Shown here piece after piece: positions 1 through 10,267 of a DNA stretch of 64,000 nt; the stretch's first letter is position 1, and the number at the start of each line of letters is the position of its first letter. The notes below the pieces were generated by a model that worked only from the letters and a program-made list of their open reading frames with translations, ran no database searches and had not been told where the DNA came from. A program made the position numbers and the translations under genes. The DNA is from Diphasiastrum complanatum (lineage: Eukaryota; Streptophyta; Lycopodiopsida; Lycopodiales; Lycopodiaceae). The stretch is from positions 27,831,072 through 27,895,071 of the forward strand of contig CM055107.1 of the NCBI GenBank assembly GCA_029204225.1, written 5' to 3'.

Positions 1-593
1 TGATAGGAACACAAAACTATCAAGAGAAATGAAGACAAATGATGAGATCGACTAAATTGCCTCCAAAACCAAGATTGGTGTTGCTTAATGATTATGGCCA
101 AATGTGGCTCTATATATACAAAAAGTGGGAACTCGTGGTACTGATGATCCCTCTCATCTCACATGTGTGAGGGTGCTTTGTCATGTGATGATTCATCATG
201 CAAAATTGACACTTGGACAAAACCTTCTATGTTGAGTTTTGGTCCAATTCTACTATATAGAGAACTAGCGAAAACTCCTCTAGAAGTGAAAATTCGACTT
301 CCTCAGCCTATTCCACACGTGTGAGCATACCTCTACACATGGGATTTGACACCTAATCTCATGATGTGGCTTCATGCAATCTCTAGATTGATGCCATGTG
401 GCATATGACTAAAAAACATGATTTTGGCCTTTTTAGCTAATAGAACTTGATTTAAACTATATGTACAAGCTATATGATTGTACTACATGAAAAGTACATT
501 TATTTCACACGTGGGAATAAGCTCCACACATGTGTAATCATCCTATATACATAGATTTGGCCTTGACCAAGCATGATTTTTGCATTTTTCACA
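1..593. repeat. Partial LTR-like sequence, left end outside the window
   Basis: The stretch ends in TTTTTCACA at 593, like the ends of the LTRs of copia A, and the next base begins copia integrase sequence on the minus strand. It contains CACACGTGTG-type palindromes (around 303-326 and 507-535), which recur in the other LTRs of this window. No coding region was seen. I infer an LTR, or solo LTR, inserted into an older integrase remnant. The left boundary is not visible, so the other terminus and target duplication cannot be checked. Confidence 0.4.
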
Positions 594-940
594 GGGTCTT
601 GAGTTGTTGACTGGTCTGTGTTTCAGCAAACTGTTGAAATAGTTGAATGCCTCAGACTTGTTCTTAATGAACATAATGTTGGTAAATCTCGAATAATCAT
701 CGATAAAAGTGATAAAATATAGTGCTGAACCCAGAGAGGGAATACTCATAGGGCCACACATAGGAAGTACTCGTAGGGAGTACTCATAGGGCCACACAGA
801 TCACTATGTATCAATTCTAGAATGGACTTAGCTCTAGTGGCTTGTCCCTTTGGAAATATTGATCTAGGCTGTTTGCCTAGTAGGCACATCTCACAAACAT
901 GTCGAATGTCAGTGGAGGTAGTATTAAATGTTGATTTCAC
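594..940 (-). pseudogene. Ty1/copia integrase N-terminal fragment
   Basis: Minus-strand frames carry the end of the GAG-pre-integrase zinc-binding region (HVCEMCLLGKQ near 890) followed by the start of the integrase core (ELIHSDLCGPM near 820, then YFITFIDDYSRFTNIMF near 690). The HSDLCGPM and FIDDYSR motifs hold the first catalytic Asp of copia integrase. A duplicated stretch near 740-790 breaks the frame, and a second shift lies near 650. Both ends are cut off by LTR-like repeats. It resembles the integrase of copia E at 62,910-63,900 more than that of copia A. It is dead sequence. Confidence 0.8.
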
Positions 941-1480
941 ATGTGTGGACTGTCCACAACATGTACTTGTGATCTCCTAAGGTGTGTAGATGCACCAAGA
1001 TCAAGACTAGATTGAGATTCAAGATCTATCTTTGAATCTATGGCAAAAACACAATACCATTCAATCACTTCCAACTCTCACTCACACGTGTGGGAAGTGT
1101 TCCAAAAGTAATCTAAGAAAAAACAAGCTGCTCTCCTCGGGTAGAGAGAGAAAATCATCAATAGCTCTCGGGTAGAGAGAGAAAGCTAGAAAATCACTTA
1201 CACTCAAAATCCACTCAATCTCACAATCAATTAGATCCAAATGAGGAGTACAATGATACTAGTAGATCCATGAGCTACCACTATGCTTAACTATGATTGG
1301 ACCACACTTTGCCACCTCTTACTCCTATTGGACCATTGATCCATGCACCTCTAAATTCTATTGGACCATTTTCAAGCAAACCTCAAATTCTATTGGACCA
1401 CTCATGGGTCCACCTCTAAATGGCAAGAGCTTTGCCATCCTTAGCTTTCCAAATGGTCAGCATGTCAAGTTCAACCGACT
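941..1480 (-). repeat. LTR-like repeat K, copy 1
   Basis: The stretch is a close reverse complement of about 35,040-35,625. Shared blocks include the CACACGTGTG palindrome, two AGAGAGAGAAA blocks, the GATCTCCTAAGGTGTGTAG block and a run of 'tccaatagga'-type repeats. A third, more diverged copy lies at 44,400-44,760. The length, the TATA-like and pyrimidine-rich content, and the lack of an ORF fit an LTR or solo LTR. The termini are not resolved because no clean target duplication was found. The short ORF at 1293-1490 is only repeated 'IGP' codons from the tccaatagga repeat and is not a gene. Confidence 0.6.
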
Positions 1481-1489
1481 TGGCTATTG

Positions 1490-2098
1490 AACCGTTGACA
1501 TATCCCCAGAGATTTTTTTTCTGATAACGACAACTCACGAGATATAAAAATGAAAAGATATGCATAATACACATGCAAGTGGAGAAGAGTGAATCATAGT
1601 TCCTGTGCGAACTCCATTGTGTCTTAATTATCTGATTCCTTAGAATCAGAGATATATGAGAGAGTGAAAGCCATTCAAGAAATAGAGATAGTTATTTAAT
1701 CTACGGCTAGCTAAGTAAGATCATTGCACACAGAGCGCCACTATTGTGAACCATTCTTGTGCACATGATCATGATCTGATCATTGTATTCACAATAAGTT
1801 TAATTCAAATTCTCTATTTTCTTATGTGTATTTCACTATGAATGCTTTCTAATAATTTTCTTTCTCAATTTATGCTCACTCAATTCAGAATGTCTAATCT
1901 CAAAGGAAGCATGGTTGTCTCAGACGTCTAATTGTTTCGTTCCCTTCATGGTTGTCTTTTACACCTACCAAGACATTCTTCCATTCGATCTAAGTCAATG
2001 TTGATATTGTAGTTTGATAAAGTTCATGTTAAAGTTCTCTATGTTGGAGCTCTGTTTTCTATTCCGCACCTAATCTCTTTGAGAGCCACCAAACAGAG
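1490..2098 (+). repeat. Putative 5' LTR and leader of copia remnant F
   Basis: No gene was seen. The stretch ends just before two tRNA-Met primer-binding sites and a degraded gag, so most of it is likely the LTR of that element. It contains AT-rich, TATA-like sequence. The LTR start could not be fixed because no second copy is present in the window. Confidence 0.35.
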
Positions 2099-2133
2099 TG
2101 GTATCAAAGCACCCAATAGAGTGGTATCAGAGC
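2099..2133 (+). other. Tandem pair of tRNA-iMet primer-binding sites
   Basis: TGGTATCAAAGC lies at 2099-2110 and TGGTATCAGAGC at 2122-2133, 23 bases apart within a short tandem duplication. The second matches the plant initiator tRNA-Met 3' end over 12 bases and the first has one mismatch. A copia element normally has only one such site next to its 5' LTR. Confidence 0.75.
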
Positions 2134-2190
2134 CATTGTTCCAAACTACTATTAGTATCGAAATTGTTTACTATACTTAGATCATCCATC

Positions 2191-2700
2191 ATGGAAGGAA
2201 TATCTTCAGAAATCTGCTTGATCAACAAGTTCAATGATGATGAATTCCAAATGTGGAAGTTCAAGATGAAATGATGGCAGTTGTCGGATCAGTCATAGAC
2301 GATCAAGATGCAATTATGACATTGCTTTCAAGTCTGCCTCTACATATGAGAACTCAATGATGATTATCACAACACACTCAGATTTATCTCTTACCAAAGT
2401 TATCACTATGTTGCTGCAAGAAGATAATCGAAGAAGTCAAGACACTTCTTTGAATCCTATTTGAATAGCATTAGTAGACATGGAGTGACTTGTTGCTTAT
2501 CTATAAGATCTATGAGGTTTAGTACATTGTATGATAAGACAATGAAAATGGATGCTTTCAAATCTACATTTGTTGTTGATAAAGCAATTTTATTGGATAA
2601 CTATTTTTGTAATAGTCTGCATAGTGTCATAAAAGATGAAACATCATTTGTATTGGAAATCTTTGGGTCCACATGCATGATCATTGCAATGTAAGGAACA
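2191..2700 (+). pseudogene. Degraded copia gag, element F
   Basis: An ATG at 2191 opens a reading frame with the copia gag hallmark LINKFNDDEFQMWKFKM (family consensus: KL-N-F--W---M). A stop and a deletion follow. Later pieces encode a 'DAIMTLLSSLP' segment (around 2310-2340) and a 'LTKVITMLLQEDNRR' segment (near 2390-2440), which match the middle of gag as seen at 54,491-55,075. The downstream ORF to 2694 has no domain I recognise. The element has no visible pol. Confidence 0.6.
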
Positions 2701-3229
2701 ACGATTATCCTACTTTAATAATATGAGTAACGATAGTGTTTTGCTCTTCAAGTAGAGATTGTAGAAACTACATGTATTCCACCAAAGAAGTTGTCAATGG
2801 TGGAAATGTGATCTTTATGTTGGAATTCGATGCTCAGCCTCAAATCTATTCATTAATGAGCATCCTGAAAGCTGTACAAAACCCAGAAAAAAAGGCTCAA
2901 ATTTTTGAGCAGAAGATCGAACAATTCAGGATCGAACTAGAATTTTTCGATACCGGATCGACTCGAAAAATCCGTAATTATCTGAGTCAGTGTGTATTTT
3001 TAGTCATTGGACATTTTTGGATACATTATAAATTTTGATACTGTCGGGTCTAAAATCCGACCCAACGACTTCGCGTTGACGGTCCGTCTACATTGTACAA
3101 AGCATTTATAGTAATGAGGCGGTTGTAATAACTGTAGAAAAGGTTGTTGTAGATATTTGTGTCGTAAAACGACAGGGGCGCGTGAGCGGCAGCGGAAGCC
3201 CAAGGATTTGAGCACGACATGTAGGAACG
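2701..3229. other. No recognisable gene
   Basis: One 100-codon ORF (2736-3038, +) and overlapping minus-strand ORFs show no motif I recognise. GTCGGGTCTAAAATCCGACCC near 3046-3066 is a small inverted repeat. Its GTCGGA-type bases echo the subterminal repeats of the CACTA element at 60,201-62,689, but the match is too short to assign. Confidence 0.4.
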
Positions 3230-4320
3230 GAAATGCAACAATTAGCAGCAGAAATATTCAAGTAGAAGAATTCATACATAATGCACAAATGAATGACGCA
3301 GTAGTGAGACAAAAATTGCACTTTGATTAATATCAATAGTGAGTACAATAGCTTGAAGTAATAACTTCAGCTTGTTGAGCATGATAACGCTTGCTACAAA
3401 TAACTCTGATTGAAAAGGAAATTCAATTAACACTTACATAGCTTAATTAGGCTAGTATATATATTTACAAGCGTTGAGAGAAAAAAAAAATCTTATGTCT
3501 TAACTGCCATTTACTCCAATTTTGCATCTATACAAAGCTGGTAACCGCCCTTAGGATATTTGTTTCTCCAACTGTTTTAGGGTTGATGATAAGTTGGCGA
3601 CATCGGTCTGCCAATGTAGCAAAAACGCAAAAAAATCCACGGTGCCCTTAGATTGAAGGTATGCAGATTCTGAAGGTGCCCTTAGACTTAAGGTATGTAA
3701 ATCACAAAGGCACCCTTAGACTGAAGGCAGTGAAGAAGGTGAAAAAGCCAAAGGTGTTGAAGGCAGTGAAGAAGGCGAAGGTGCCTCTTAGACCAAAGGC
3801 AAAAAAAAAGACGAATATGTCTTAGGCTAAAAAGTTAGAGAAAAAGTCGAAAAAGACAAAGGTGTTTTAAAAATGGTTTGTAAGTCATTCTGACAAGTGT
3901 GTCGTATTTTTTGCGAAGGGAAAAAGGCGAAGAAGGCAGAACAAGCAAAAGTGCCTTAAGAATGTTTCTAAAACATTCTGGCCACTTTGTCCAGAAATGG
4001 TTTCTAAGTCATTCTGGCCAGTGTGTCGCATTTTTCTCGAAGGCACAAAAAAAGACAAAGAAGGCGAAAAAAAACAAAGTTTTCTTAAGAATGGTTTCTA
4101 AGGCATTCTGGCCACTTGGCCAATGTGTCGCATTTTTCACGAAGGTTTAAAACGAAAGGCGAAGGAGGTGGAAAAGCAAAAGGTGCCTTAAGAATGGTTA
4201 AGGCAAAAAAATCTTAAAGGAAAAAAATGTGAAGGTCCGAAAACATGTAGTCGGCCTTCGATTTTCAGGACGCTCATTACTTGGATGATTTGTTTAAGGA
4301 TGAGCATAAGAAATCTAACA
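3230..4320 (-). repeat. 3' LTR of copia B with internal minisatellite
   Basis: On the minus strand the LTR begins TGTTAGATTTC at 4320, directly after a purine tract (ACGGGGAG, 4321-4328) that serves as the polypurine tract. Between about 3640 and 4210 a motif of the type 'gaaggtgccctta' and a longer unit with 'cattctggccac' and 'gtgtcgcattttt' repeat several times. The same motif family fills the LTRs at 55,429-56,898 and 57,482-58,856, so B belongs to a related LTR group. An A/T-rich TATA-like block lies at 3451-3472. The far boundary near 3230 is approximate. The short ORF at 3899-4150 is repeat sequence. Confidence 0.55.
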
Positions 4321-6313
4321 CTCCCCGTTAATGTGAATTCTGAAAAACTTTGATCTTTAGATTTAACATATCATTAAATCTGAGATGTTGCTCCTTTGAT
4401 AGAGCCTTTGTGAAGTAATCTGCTGCCATTTAGTTTGTTATGCAGAAAACCAGTTCTACTTCCTTGCTGTGCACTTTCTCTCTAAGGTAATGATACATGA
4501 TTTTTATATGTTTGCTTCGAGAATAAAATCTTAGAGTGAGAGATAGCGCTATTGTGCTTTGATTGTCACAATAGATTGTTGTAGAAAGTGGTTGTGCAAG
4601 GTTCAGGTCTGCAAGCAGTTGCCTTAGCCAGATTGCCTCTTTGGTTGCATTGGTGGCAGCTATGTATTCGGATTCCGTTGATGATAATGCAACTGAGGTC
4701 TGCTTCCGGCTGTTCCATGATATTGGGCCTTGGTTGTATAAAAATACAAATCCAGAAGTTGATTTTCTGGTGTCAACATCTCCTGCCCAATCCTCATCTG
4801 TGTAGGCTTGAAGGATGTTGGTAGTGTGGTTGCCTTCGTAGCAGATGTTGAGAGTTTTCGTTGCTTGGATGTACTTCATGACCTTTGTTAGTGCCAACAA
4901 TTGGCTGTGTACTAATCAAATATGCAAGGTCTGGTCGTGTGTAGATCATTGCATACATCAATGAGCCGATGACAGATTGAAATGGGTAGCGCTTCATCTC
5001 CTCCTTTTCTGCCTCAATTTGAGGAGACTGTTCCTTTGATAGCTTTAGTCCAGGGTCGAGTGGAAAGTGACTTGGTTTGCAATTGGCCATTCCGTACTTC
5101 TCTACCACGTTGTTGAGATATTGTTGCTAACTGATAAAGATTAGTTTGCTAGGTCGATCTCGTTGAATTTGAATTTCGAGACAATAGTGGGGTGGACCCG
5201 TGTCAGTCATCTTGTATTCCTAGGCCAACATGCATTTTGTATCTTTCATCACATTCAGATTATTATTGAATAAGAGTGTATCATCTATGTAGAGAGAGAT
5301 GATGATGAAGCAATCTGATACAGACTTGAAATAGACATTTGAGTATGCTGAGTTTGGAATGAAACCATTCTCTATCAAAAATGCGTTGATCTTTTGGAAC
5401 CAGACTTTGGGTGACTGTTTCAGCCCTAGAGCACCTTGTGGATTTTGCATACAAGAAGGTGTTGTTGCTTGCCGTTGAGTTCGTATCCCTTTGGCTGCAT
5501 CATATAGATCTCCTCTTCGATGGTTCCATTGAGGAAAGCGGTCTGGACATCCATCTGGTGGACTTCAAGATCTGTTGCGGCTGCAAAGGAGAGGAGTAGG
5601 TGGATCGACGCATGCTTGATGACTAGGTTAAAGGTTTTTGAATAATCTAGGTCTGAAATCTGAGAAAAGCTTTGTCTTGAATATCTATTTGTATGAAACT
5701 AGTTTCCAGTCCTTTGGAAGCTCAGTGAGTGTCCATGTTTAATTCTCCATAAGAGAGTCGAATTTGGTGTCCATCGTTGCTTTCCACTGGTCAGCATCAG
5801 GAGTAGACATCACCTCAGCAACTGTGTTTGGTTCTTGCACGAAGTAGCAGGCCGGAGCATCCATAAATCTGGATGGAGGCTGTCTGGACCTATTCAACCT
5901 TCTAGGTTGAGCTTCGGTCCTCTGATGTGGGTTGACTAGTTGAGGTTCTGATTCGCTGTCTAAGTCAGCATCGTTATTCAGCAGTTGAATCTCTAGATTG
6001 GAATTGACTGGTTGCTCGATCATTGGATCAAAATTATCAACGACTTTCCCTTTGTGGTCGATGAACTGGTCTTCCACAAAAATGACATCTCTACTAGTGA
6101 ATGCCTTCTCGGTATCCAAATTGTAGAGCTTGTATGCCTGTGGTTTGGCGAATAGCCGATGAGAATCATCTTCTTGCTCTTATCATCCAGCTTTCTTCTT
6201 AGATTCTCAAGGATCTGAGCGAAAGCGATGCATCCAAACACTCGAATATGTTTGAGTGATGGTTTTGATCTTGTCCACACCTCATAAGGTGTCTTGCCAT
6301 TCAGGGCTTTTGT
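4321..6313 (-). pseudogene. Copia B pol 3' half: integrase C-terminus, reverse transcriptase, RNase H
   Basis: Read on the minus strand, 6280-6020 encodes the integrase C-terminal region (KHIRVFGCIAF, then IGYSPNHR). 6119-5739 is the linker into reverse transcriptase. 5450-5220 carries the YIDD box (SLYIDDTLLF), where the family usually has YVDD. 5108-4794 holds GSLMYAMIYTRPDLAY. 4900-4430 encodes RNase H (YTDEDWAGD, then SSTESEYIA, then YCDNQSTIALS and RSKHI). Frames change several times. The 5' part, including gag and protease, is missing because the element is cut at 6313, where a plus-strand LTR fragment begins. Copia C at 23,261-25,850 is the same family. Confidence 0.85.
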
Positions 6314-6645
6314 ATGATCAGACCATGGTTGTCTTTGACGCCTGAAGAACTCGCGTTATCATATTGCTCTTCCATTCATTTCAAAACTATACTTCACGTT
6401 AAATCTTATTTCAATAGTAGTATATACAAACCATCTCTAATATCTTCAGTGGACAGTACTCTTGTTTCAGAGTATGAATAAATTTTTAAGATTCTGTTGG
6501 GCAATTAGAACACTTAAGGCTGTAATTACATTTAGCATAAGCTGCCTATTAGACTATTTTGCATTTAGCTGCTGATTAGAACGGGAGAGCTGTTCCGCAA
6601 TATTCTTGCTCTCTTTCACGTTTTTCTATCTCCCTTGCCCCATCA
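6314..6645 (+). repeat. LTR 3' fragment of copia G
   Basis: The stretch runs from a GTTGTCTTTGACGCCTGA block to CCTTGCCCCATCA and matches, in the opposite orientation, the inner ends of the LTRs at 55,429 and 57,482. The upstream 1 kb of that LTR is missing, and the break abuts copia B. The 3' terminus CCATCA is followed within three bases by a primer-binding site, which fixes the boundary. Confidence 0.75.
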
Positions 6646-6648
6646 GAT

Positions 6649-6660
6649 TGGTATTAGAGC
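6649..6660 (+). other. tRNA-iMet primer-binding site of copia G
   Basis: TGGTATTAGAGC has one mismatch to the 12-base plant initiator tRNA-Met site. It lies next to the LTR 3' end. Confidence 0.75.
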
Positions 6661-6713
6661 ACAGCTCAAATAAACTGAAAAATTAAGTTTGTTTTATTTG
6701 TATACTGTTATCA

Positions 6714-7073
6714 TGTCTCATATTCTCTTCCAAAGTCCTATGAGCACTTTGTGGTGATGATCCCCACACAACCCGACCTCACTTTTCAAAAGGTGATCGG
6801 TCATCTTCTTCAAGAAGAAATGCAGAGAAAGACCAGTAGCCTGTCCATCACAGACAAATCCATGGCTCTATACACCAAGAAGAAAGACTATTCCAAGGGC
6901 AAGAATCAAGTGCAGCAGCAACAACAAAAGCCTCACACTCAAGGTGAGCATGGTGGATCACGCAAGAAGTTTTTCTGCAAATATTGCAAAAGAGCTAATC
7001 ACGACATCAAGGAGTGTCACATCAGGATCTACAACGAGGCAAAGAAGCAGCAACAATAGCAGCAGCCAGACTA
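6714..7073 (+). pseudogene. Copia G gag with internal deletion and truncated 3' end
   Basis: The ATG at 6714 opens MSHIL, matching the gag start of copia D at 55,360, but the frame then jumps to the last third of gag. A deletion of several hundred bases has joined the start to the segment before YEHFVVMIPTQP. The part at 6751-7059 is open and encodes the coiled, Lys/Gln-rich C-terminal third and a zinc knuckle, CKYCKRANHDIKEC (CX2CX4HX4C, the RNA-binding nucleocapsid motif). Similarity to copia D stops at about 7073, which marks the left edge of the non-retrotransposon island. Confidence 0.75.
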
Positions 7074-7276
7074 TTGTAGGTTATTTGCATAGACTATAAT
7101 AGGCAACTAATAGGTAAGTTACAAATTACAACTAGAGTAGGTTTAGTATAGGACGACCTTTCATTGTCCTACCTACAATAGGACCCTAGGGATGGAAACT
7201 AGTATATGCCTAATAAAGCTTATATCATGGATAGTTCACATTGAACTTTGACACCATTTGATTAAGGTATATTGTA
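7074..7276 (+). promoter_or_regulatory. Presumed upstream region of gene 1
   Basis: The stretch lies between the end of copia G and the first long reading frame of gene 1. It is AT-rich, with repeated 'actataataggcaacta' type words and a short inverted repeat (TAGGAC near 7152 and GTCCTA near 7169). No clear TATA box could be assigned, and an upstream exon cannot be excluded. Confidence 0.3.
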
Positions 7277-8408
7277 ATGTTCTACATAGATTCTTTTGGG
7301 AAACTTGACATCTTCAAGATGACAACCAAGTATCACTTACATGTGAAGTTAGAGAAGGATTATGCGACCACCAAAGCTGCATGGGGTGTTAACTTAAATC
7401 CGTATGACATGCATTGTTGGAGATTAGAAGGAAAAAAACATATTGACCTATGGGTAAGAGGTGATTTATACCCTCATAAACCACTAGTAGATGCTCCTCC
7501 TAAATTTTTTGATGTACATAGTTTGTTAAGGTTTGTTGGGGATGGTCGGAATGGACTGCTTGGCTATTATCAAGCAATGGATTCTCGAAGAATTCAAGCT
7601 GAGACATTGGCAAATACGGCAAACATTCATATATTGAGTATGAATGACAATTTAAAGTCATTGCATGGAATAAATATGAAATTGGAGCAGGAGATAAATG
7701 GTTTGAAAAACGAGCTTGCCAGTTCTGTCGCAAAAATTGAAGAATTGCAATCTTCAATCAGTATATTTTAGAGGACAATATATGGCTTACAACGAAAGCG
7801 TAGAGTCTCGAAGGATTAGCAAGCAGAAAATGAAAACACTAAGAGACACAAACTAGAAGCTTTGGCACCAAGTGGTGGTGCCAGTAAAAGACGTATGAGG
7901 GACACAAAAGAGTTCTTGAAAAAGACGATTGGAAAAGATTTTATTGCCGAAAAATATATGAAACATTTTTTGAAGGGTAAAGATTTGATTAAGATTGTAG
8001 AAGATGAAACAAGTGATTCAATTCGCTTGAGAATTGCAAAAAAGCTAGTCGACAAGTTCAAGACAAATCCAAATGTTAAAGAGATGGTGTACGCATGTGA
8101 CCAAAGAGGTGTGAGTCGCAAGGGATATAGAGCTTTGAAGAAGTATATGAAACGCTATGACAAAAATGGGTTAAAACACCATCAAATAATACCTACTTAT
8201 AAACTTGTCGAATCCATCAAACGAGAATGCAATTCGATATAGCTCTCTGAATTAGGAGAGTTTCAACATATTGAGGATTCTTTTACAGTAACCAATAAGA
8301 AGAAAGGACCTCCGACATGTTTTCGTTATCATCAAGGCAATAATATATTCTTAGTTTTGGAAAAGGTCCAAGCGATGATGATCCGACATTACGAAGTTAG
8401 AACAAATG
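7277..8408 (+). pseudogene. Gene 1, exon 1: transposase-like protein, N-terminal part
   Basis: One reading frame runs from 7277 to 8408, interrupted by three in-frame stops, all TAG (7769-7771, 7817-7819, 8240-8242). The first ~110 codons have no motif I know. Codons ~110-162 (NDNLKSLHGINMKLEQEI onward) have the heptad-like spacing of a coiled coil. A basic stretch follows (TKRHKLEALAPSGGASKRRM). The segment with YACDQRGVSRKGYRALKKYM fits the region before the catalytic core in a scattered family of transposase-like proteins that I recall from hydra, fungi and plants. That match is from memory. The exon ends AAT-G before GTAAGA. A reverse-oriented paralogous scrap at 41,001-41,216 has TGG and CAA where this copy has the first two TAG codons, so they are mutations and not recoding. 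The start codon is uncertain, because ATG at 7277 is simply the first in the open frame. Confidence 0.65.
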
Positions 8409-8436
8409 GTAAGAACATTTATTGTGGATTTCAGTT

Positions 8437-9127
8437 TGTGAAAAGTACAGTACTAAGGACCATAAATGGATCTTTGAATGATCCACAAGGTGATTGTATG
8501 CTTGTTAAACAATCTATCAGAAACTAGTCATCAGAAAACAAGATCTAGTTTAGCAACTTGATAGGAAACAAGTAGAGACAATCAAAGCATTGATCAAATA
8601 GTCTAATCCAACTCCACACATGTGGAAATAAGGCTGTAGTACGGCCTGTAGACAGTGTTTACAAAGTGCCAAAGCTGGGTTTTATTGGAAAAATAGAGTA
8701 ATCACCATACAATGAGAGGAAACTCGAGTTTCTCCTTGAGGCTCCAAAAAGTTTCTATCTTCTCACTATGGAGAATGGAAATACATAGTAAAACACACTT
8801 CCTTTGCAAAGTTAGGTGAAAATCCAGCATGTAATAAGGAAGTAGACTCCACTTTCTTGCCCTGATGTGAAAACCCTAGCCTAGATCCAAGAGTCATGTT
8901 TGGTAGGTGCATGGTAGGTACAAATCTCATCATAAATCATGGTCTAGATCCTACAAAGTAGGAATCACTACCAAATAGACACAACCACTCCTCTTGACTC
9001 GTGGTAACCTACTTTAGGTGTGTATGTACAAGTGGCACTTTGGCCATTCAAGTAACCAACAAACAATATTGACAAAATGTACAATATTCTACATGGCTAG
9101 ATTTGCCAATGTAGGCAATTTTTCACA
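8437..9127 (-). repeat. Copia A 3' LTR
   Basis: The LTR is 691 bp and almost identical to 13,746-14,436. The termini are TG...CA. It is followed inward by CTCCTCCTC (9128-9136), which is GAGGAGGAG on the coding strand and is the polypurine tract. The pol reading frame runs through this tract and ends 39 bases inside the LTR. Confidence 0.93.
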
Positions 9128-10267
9128 CTCCTCCTCAAATCTAGCCTTGGAGATCACAATGCTTTTATCAATAACTCCAATTGAAGATCTAAGCTTGACA
9201 AATGAATCTTTAGGTAAAGGTTTAGTAAACAAATCAGCCAAGCAACTTGATGATGGCACGTGTTGGAGCTTGATCTCTTTAGCTTGCACTTTTTCCCTCA
9301 CGAAATGATGAGCAATTTCGATGTGTTTGCTCCTTGCATGGAATGTAGGATTAGTTTGAAGTGATTGGGCTGATTGGTTGTCACAATAGATGATAGGGAT
9401 CTCCTCCTCCATGACATGAAGCTCCACCAATAGCCTTTTGAGCCACAAGACCTCCTTGCATGTTGATGTCAAGGCCTTGTATTCGGATTCTGTGGAAGAT
9501 AGGGAGATGGTATCTTGCTTTTTGGAAAGCCATGATACTACCCCATCACATAGAAAGGTGGCAAAGGCACTTGTTGATCTTCTATCCACTTTGTCACCTA
9601 CAAAATCCGAGTCACTATAGGCTCTTAAGCCAAGATTAGTTCCTCTATACAAAATACCAAAATTCTTAGTGAATGAAATGTATCTAAGAACTCTTTTGGC
9701 CATCTTCCAATGTGAAACTAGAGGACTTTGCATGAATTGGATTAACTTTCCAACACTATAACTAAGATCAGGTCTAGTTATAGTTAAATAGATTAAGGAG
9801 CCAATAAGCCTTCTATATAATGTGATGTCCTCAAAGGATGCTTCATCACAACCAATAGATGCTTTTACATGTTGCTCCATTGGTGTCTCAATGCCTTTAC
9901 AATTCCTCATTCCAAATCTATCTAGGATGGATGTAGCATATTTAGATTGACAAATGAAGCTAAAATAACATCCTCTAATAACCTCTATTCCAAGAATGAA
10001 GCTCAATAGGCCGAGATCTACCATCTTAAACTCTTTTGCTAAAGCAATTTTTACATCTCTAATTCCATCTAGATCATTACCACTCAAGATAATGTCATCT
10101 ACATACAAAACAAGAATAATGATCATGCCATCATGAAAACTTATATACAATGATGGATCATAGGCACTCATTACAAAATTGATGGAAATGAGAAAAGAGT
10201 TTAGCCTAGAGTACCATGCTCTAGGTGCTTGCTTGAGCCCATAAAGGCTCTTCTTCAAAAAACACAC
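9089..10267 (-). CDS. Copia A reverse transcriptase C-terminal half and RNase H
   Basis: An open 392-codon segment. It begins in the reverse transcriptase palm (KSLYGLKQAPRAWYSRL) and has the catalytic YVDD box (LVLYVDDIILSG, about residues 52-63). The connection segment follows (SIGCDEASF, GSLIYLTITRPDLSYSVG). RNase H has AYSDSDFVGD, SSTESEYKAL and IYCDNQSAQSL, giving its acidic residues, then RSKHIEIAHHFVREKV, and ends with the DLFTKPLPKD tail typical of copia pol. These domains copy RNA into DNA and degrade the template in the virus-like particle. It is offset by one frame from the upstream pol part near 10,260, so the polyprotein is broken there. Confidence 0.93.
   Translation of the reverse strand: MCFLKKSLYGLKQAPRAWYSRLNSFLISINFVMSAYDPSLYISFHDGMIIILVLYVDDIILSGNDLDGIRDVKIALAKEFKMVDLGLLSFILGIEVIRGCYFSFICQSKYATSILDRFGMRNCKGIETPMEQHVKASIGCDEASFEDITLYRRLIGSLIYLTITRPDLSYSVGKLIQFMQSPLVSHWKMAKRVLRYISFTKNFGILYRGTNLGLRAYSDSDFVGDKVDRRSTSAFATFLCDGVVSWLSKKQDTISLSSTESEYKALTSTCKEVLWLKRLLVELHVMEEEIPIIYCDNQSAQSLQTNPTFHARSKHIEIAHHFVREKVQAKEIKLQHVPSSSCLADLFTKPLPKDSFVKLRSSIGVIDKSIVISKARFEEECEKLPTLANLAM

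Noticed and set aside
1293-1490. 65-codon ORF in repeat K
   Set aside because: Arises from the tandem 'tccaatagga' type repeats. The opposite-strand copy at 35,070-35,252 is equally repetitive.
7769-8242. Amber codon recoding (TAG read as an amino acid) in gene 1
   Set aside because: A paralogous scrap at 41,001-41,216 has two different codons, TGG and CAA, at two of the TAG sites. Mutation explains both better than recoding, and a frameshift is also present.
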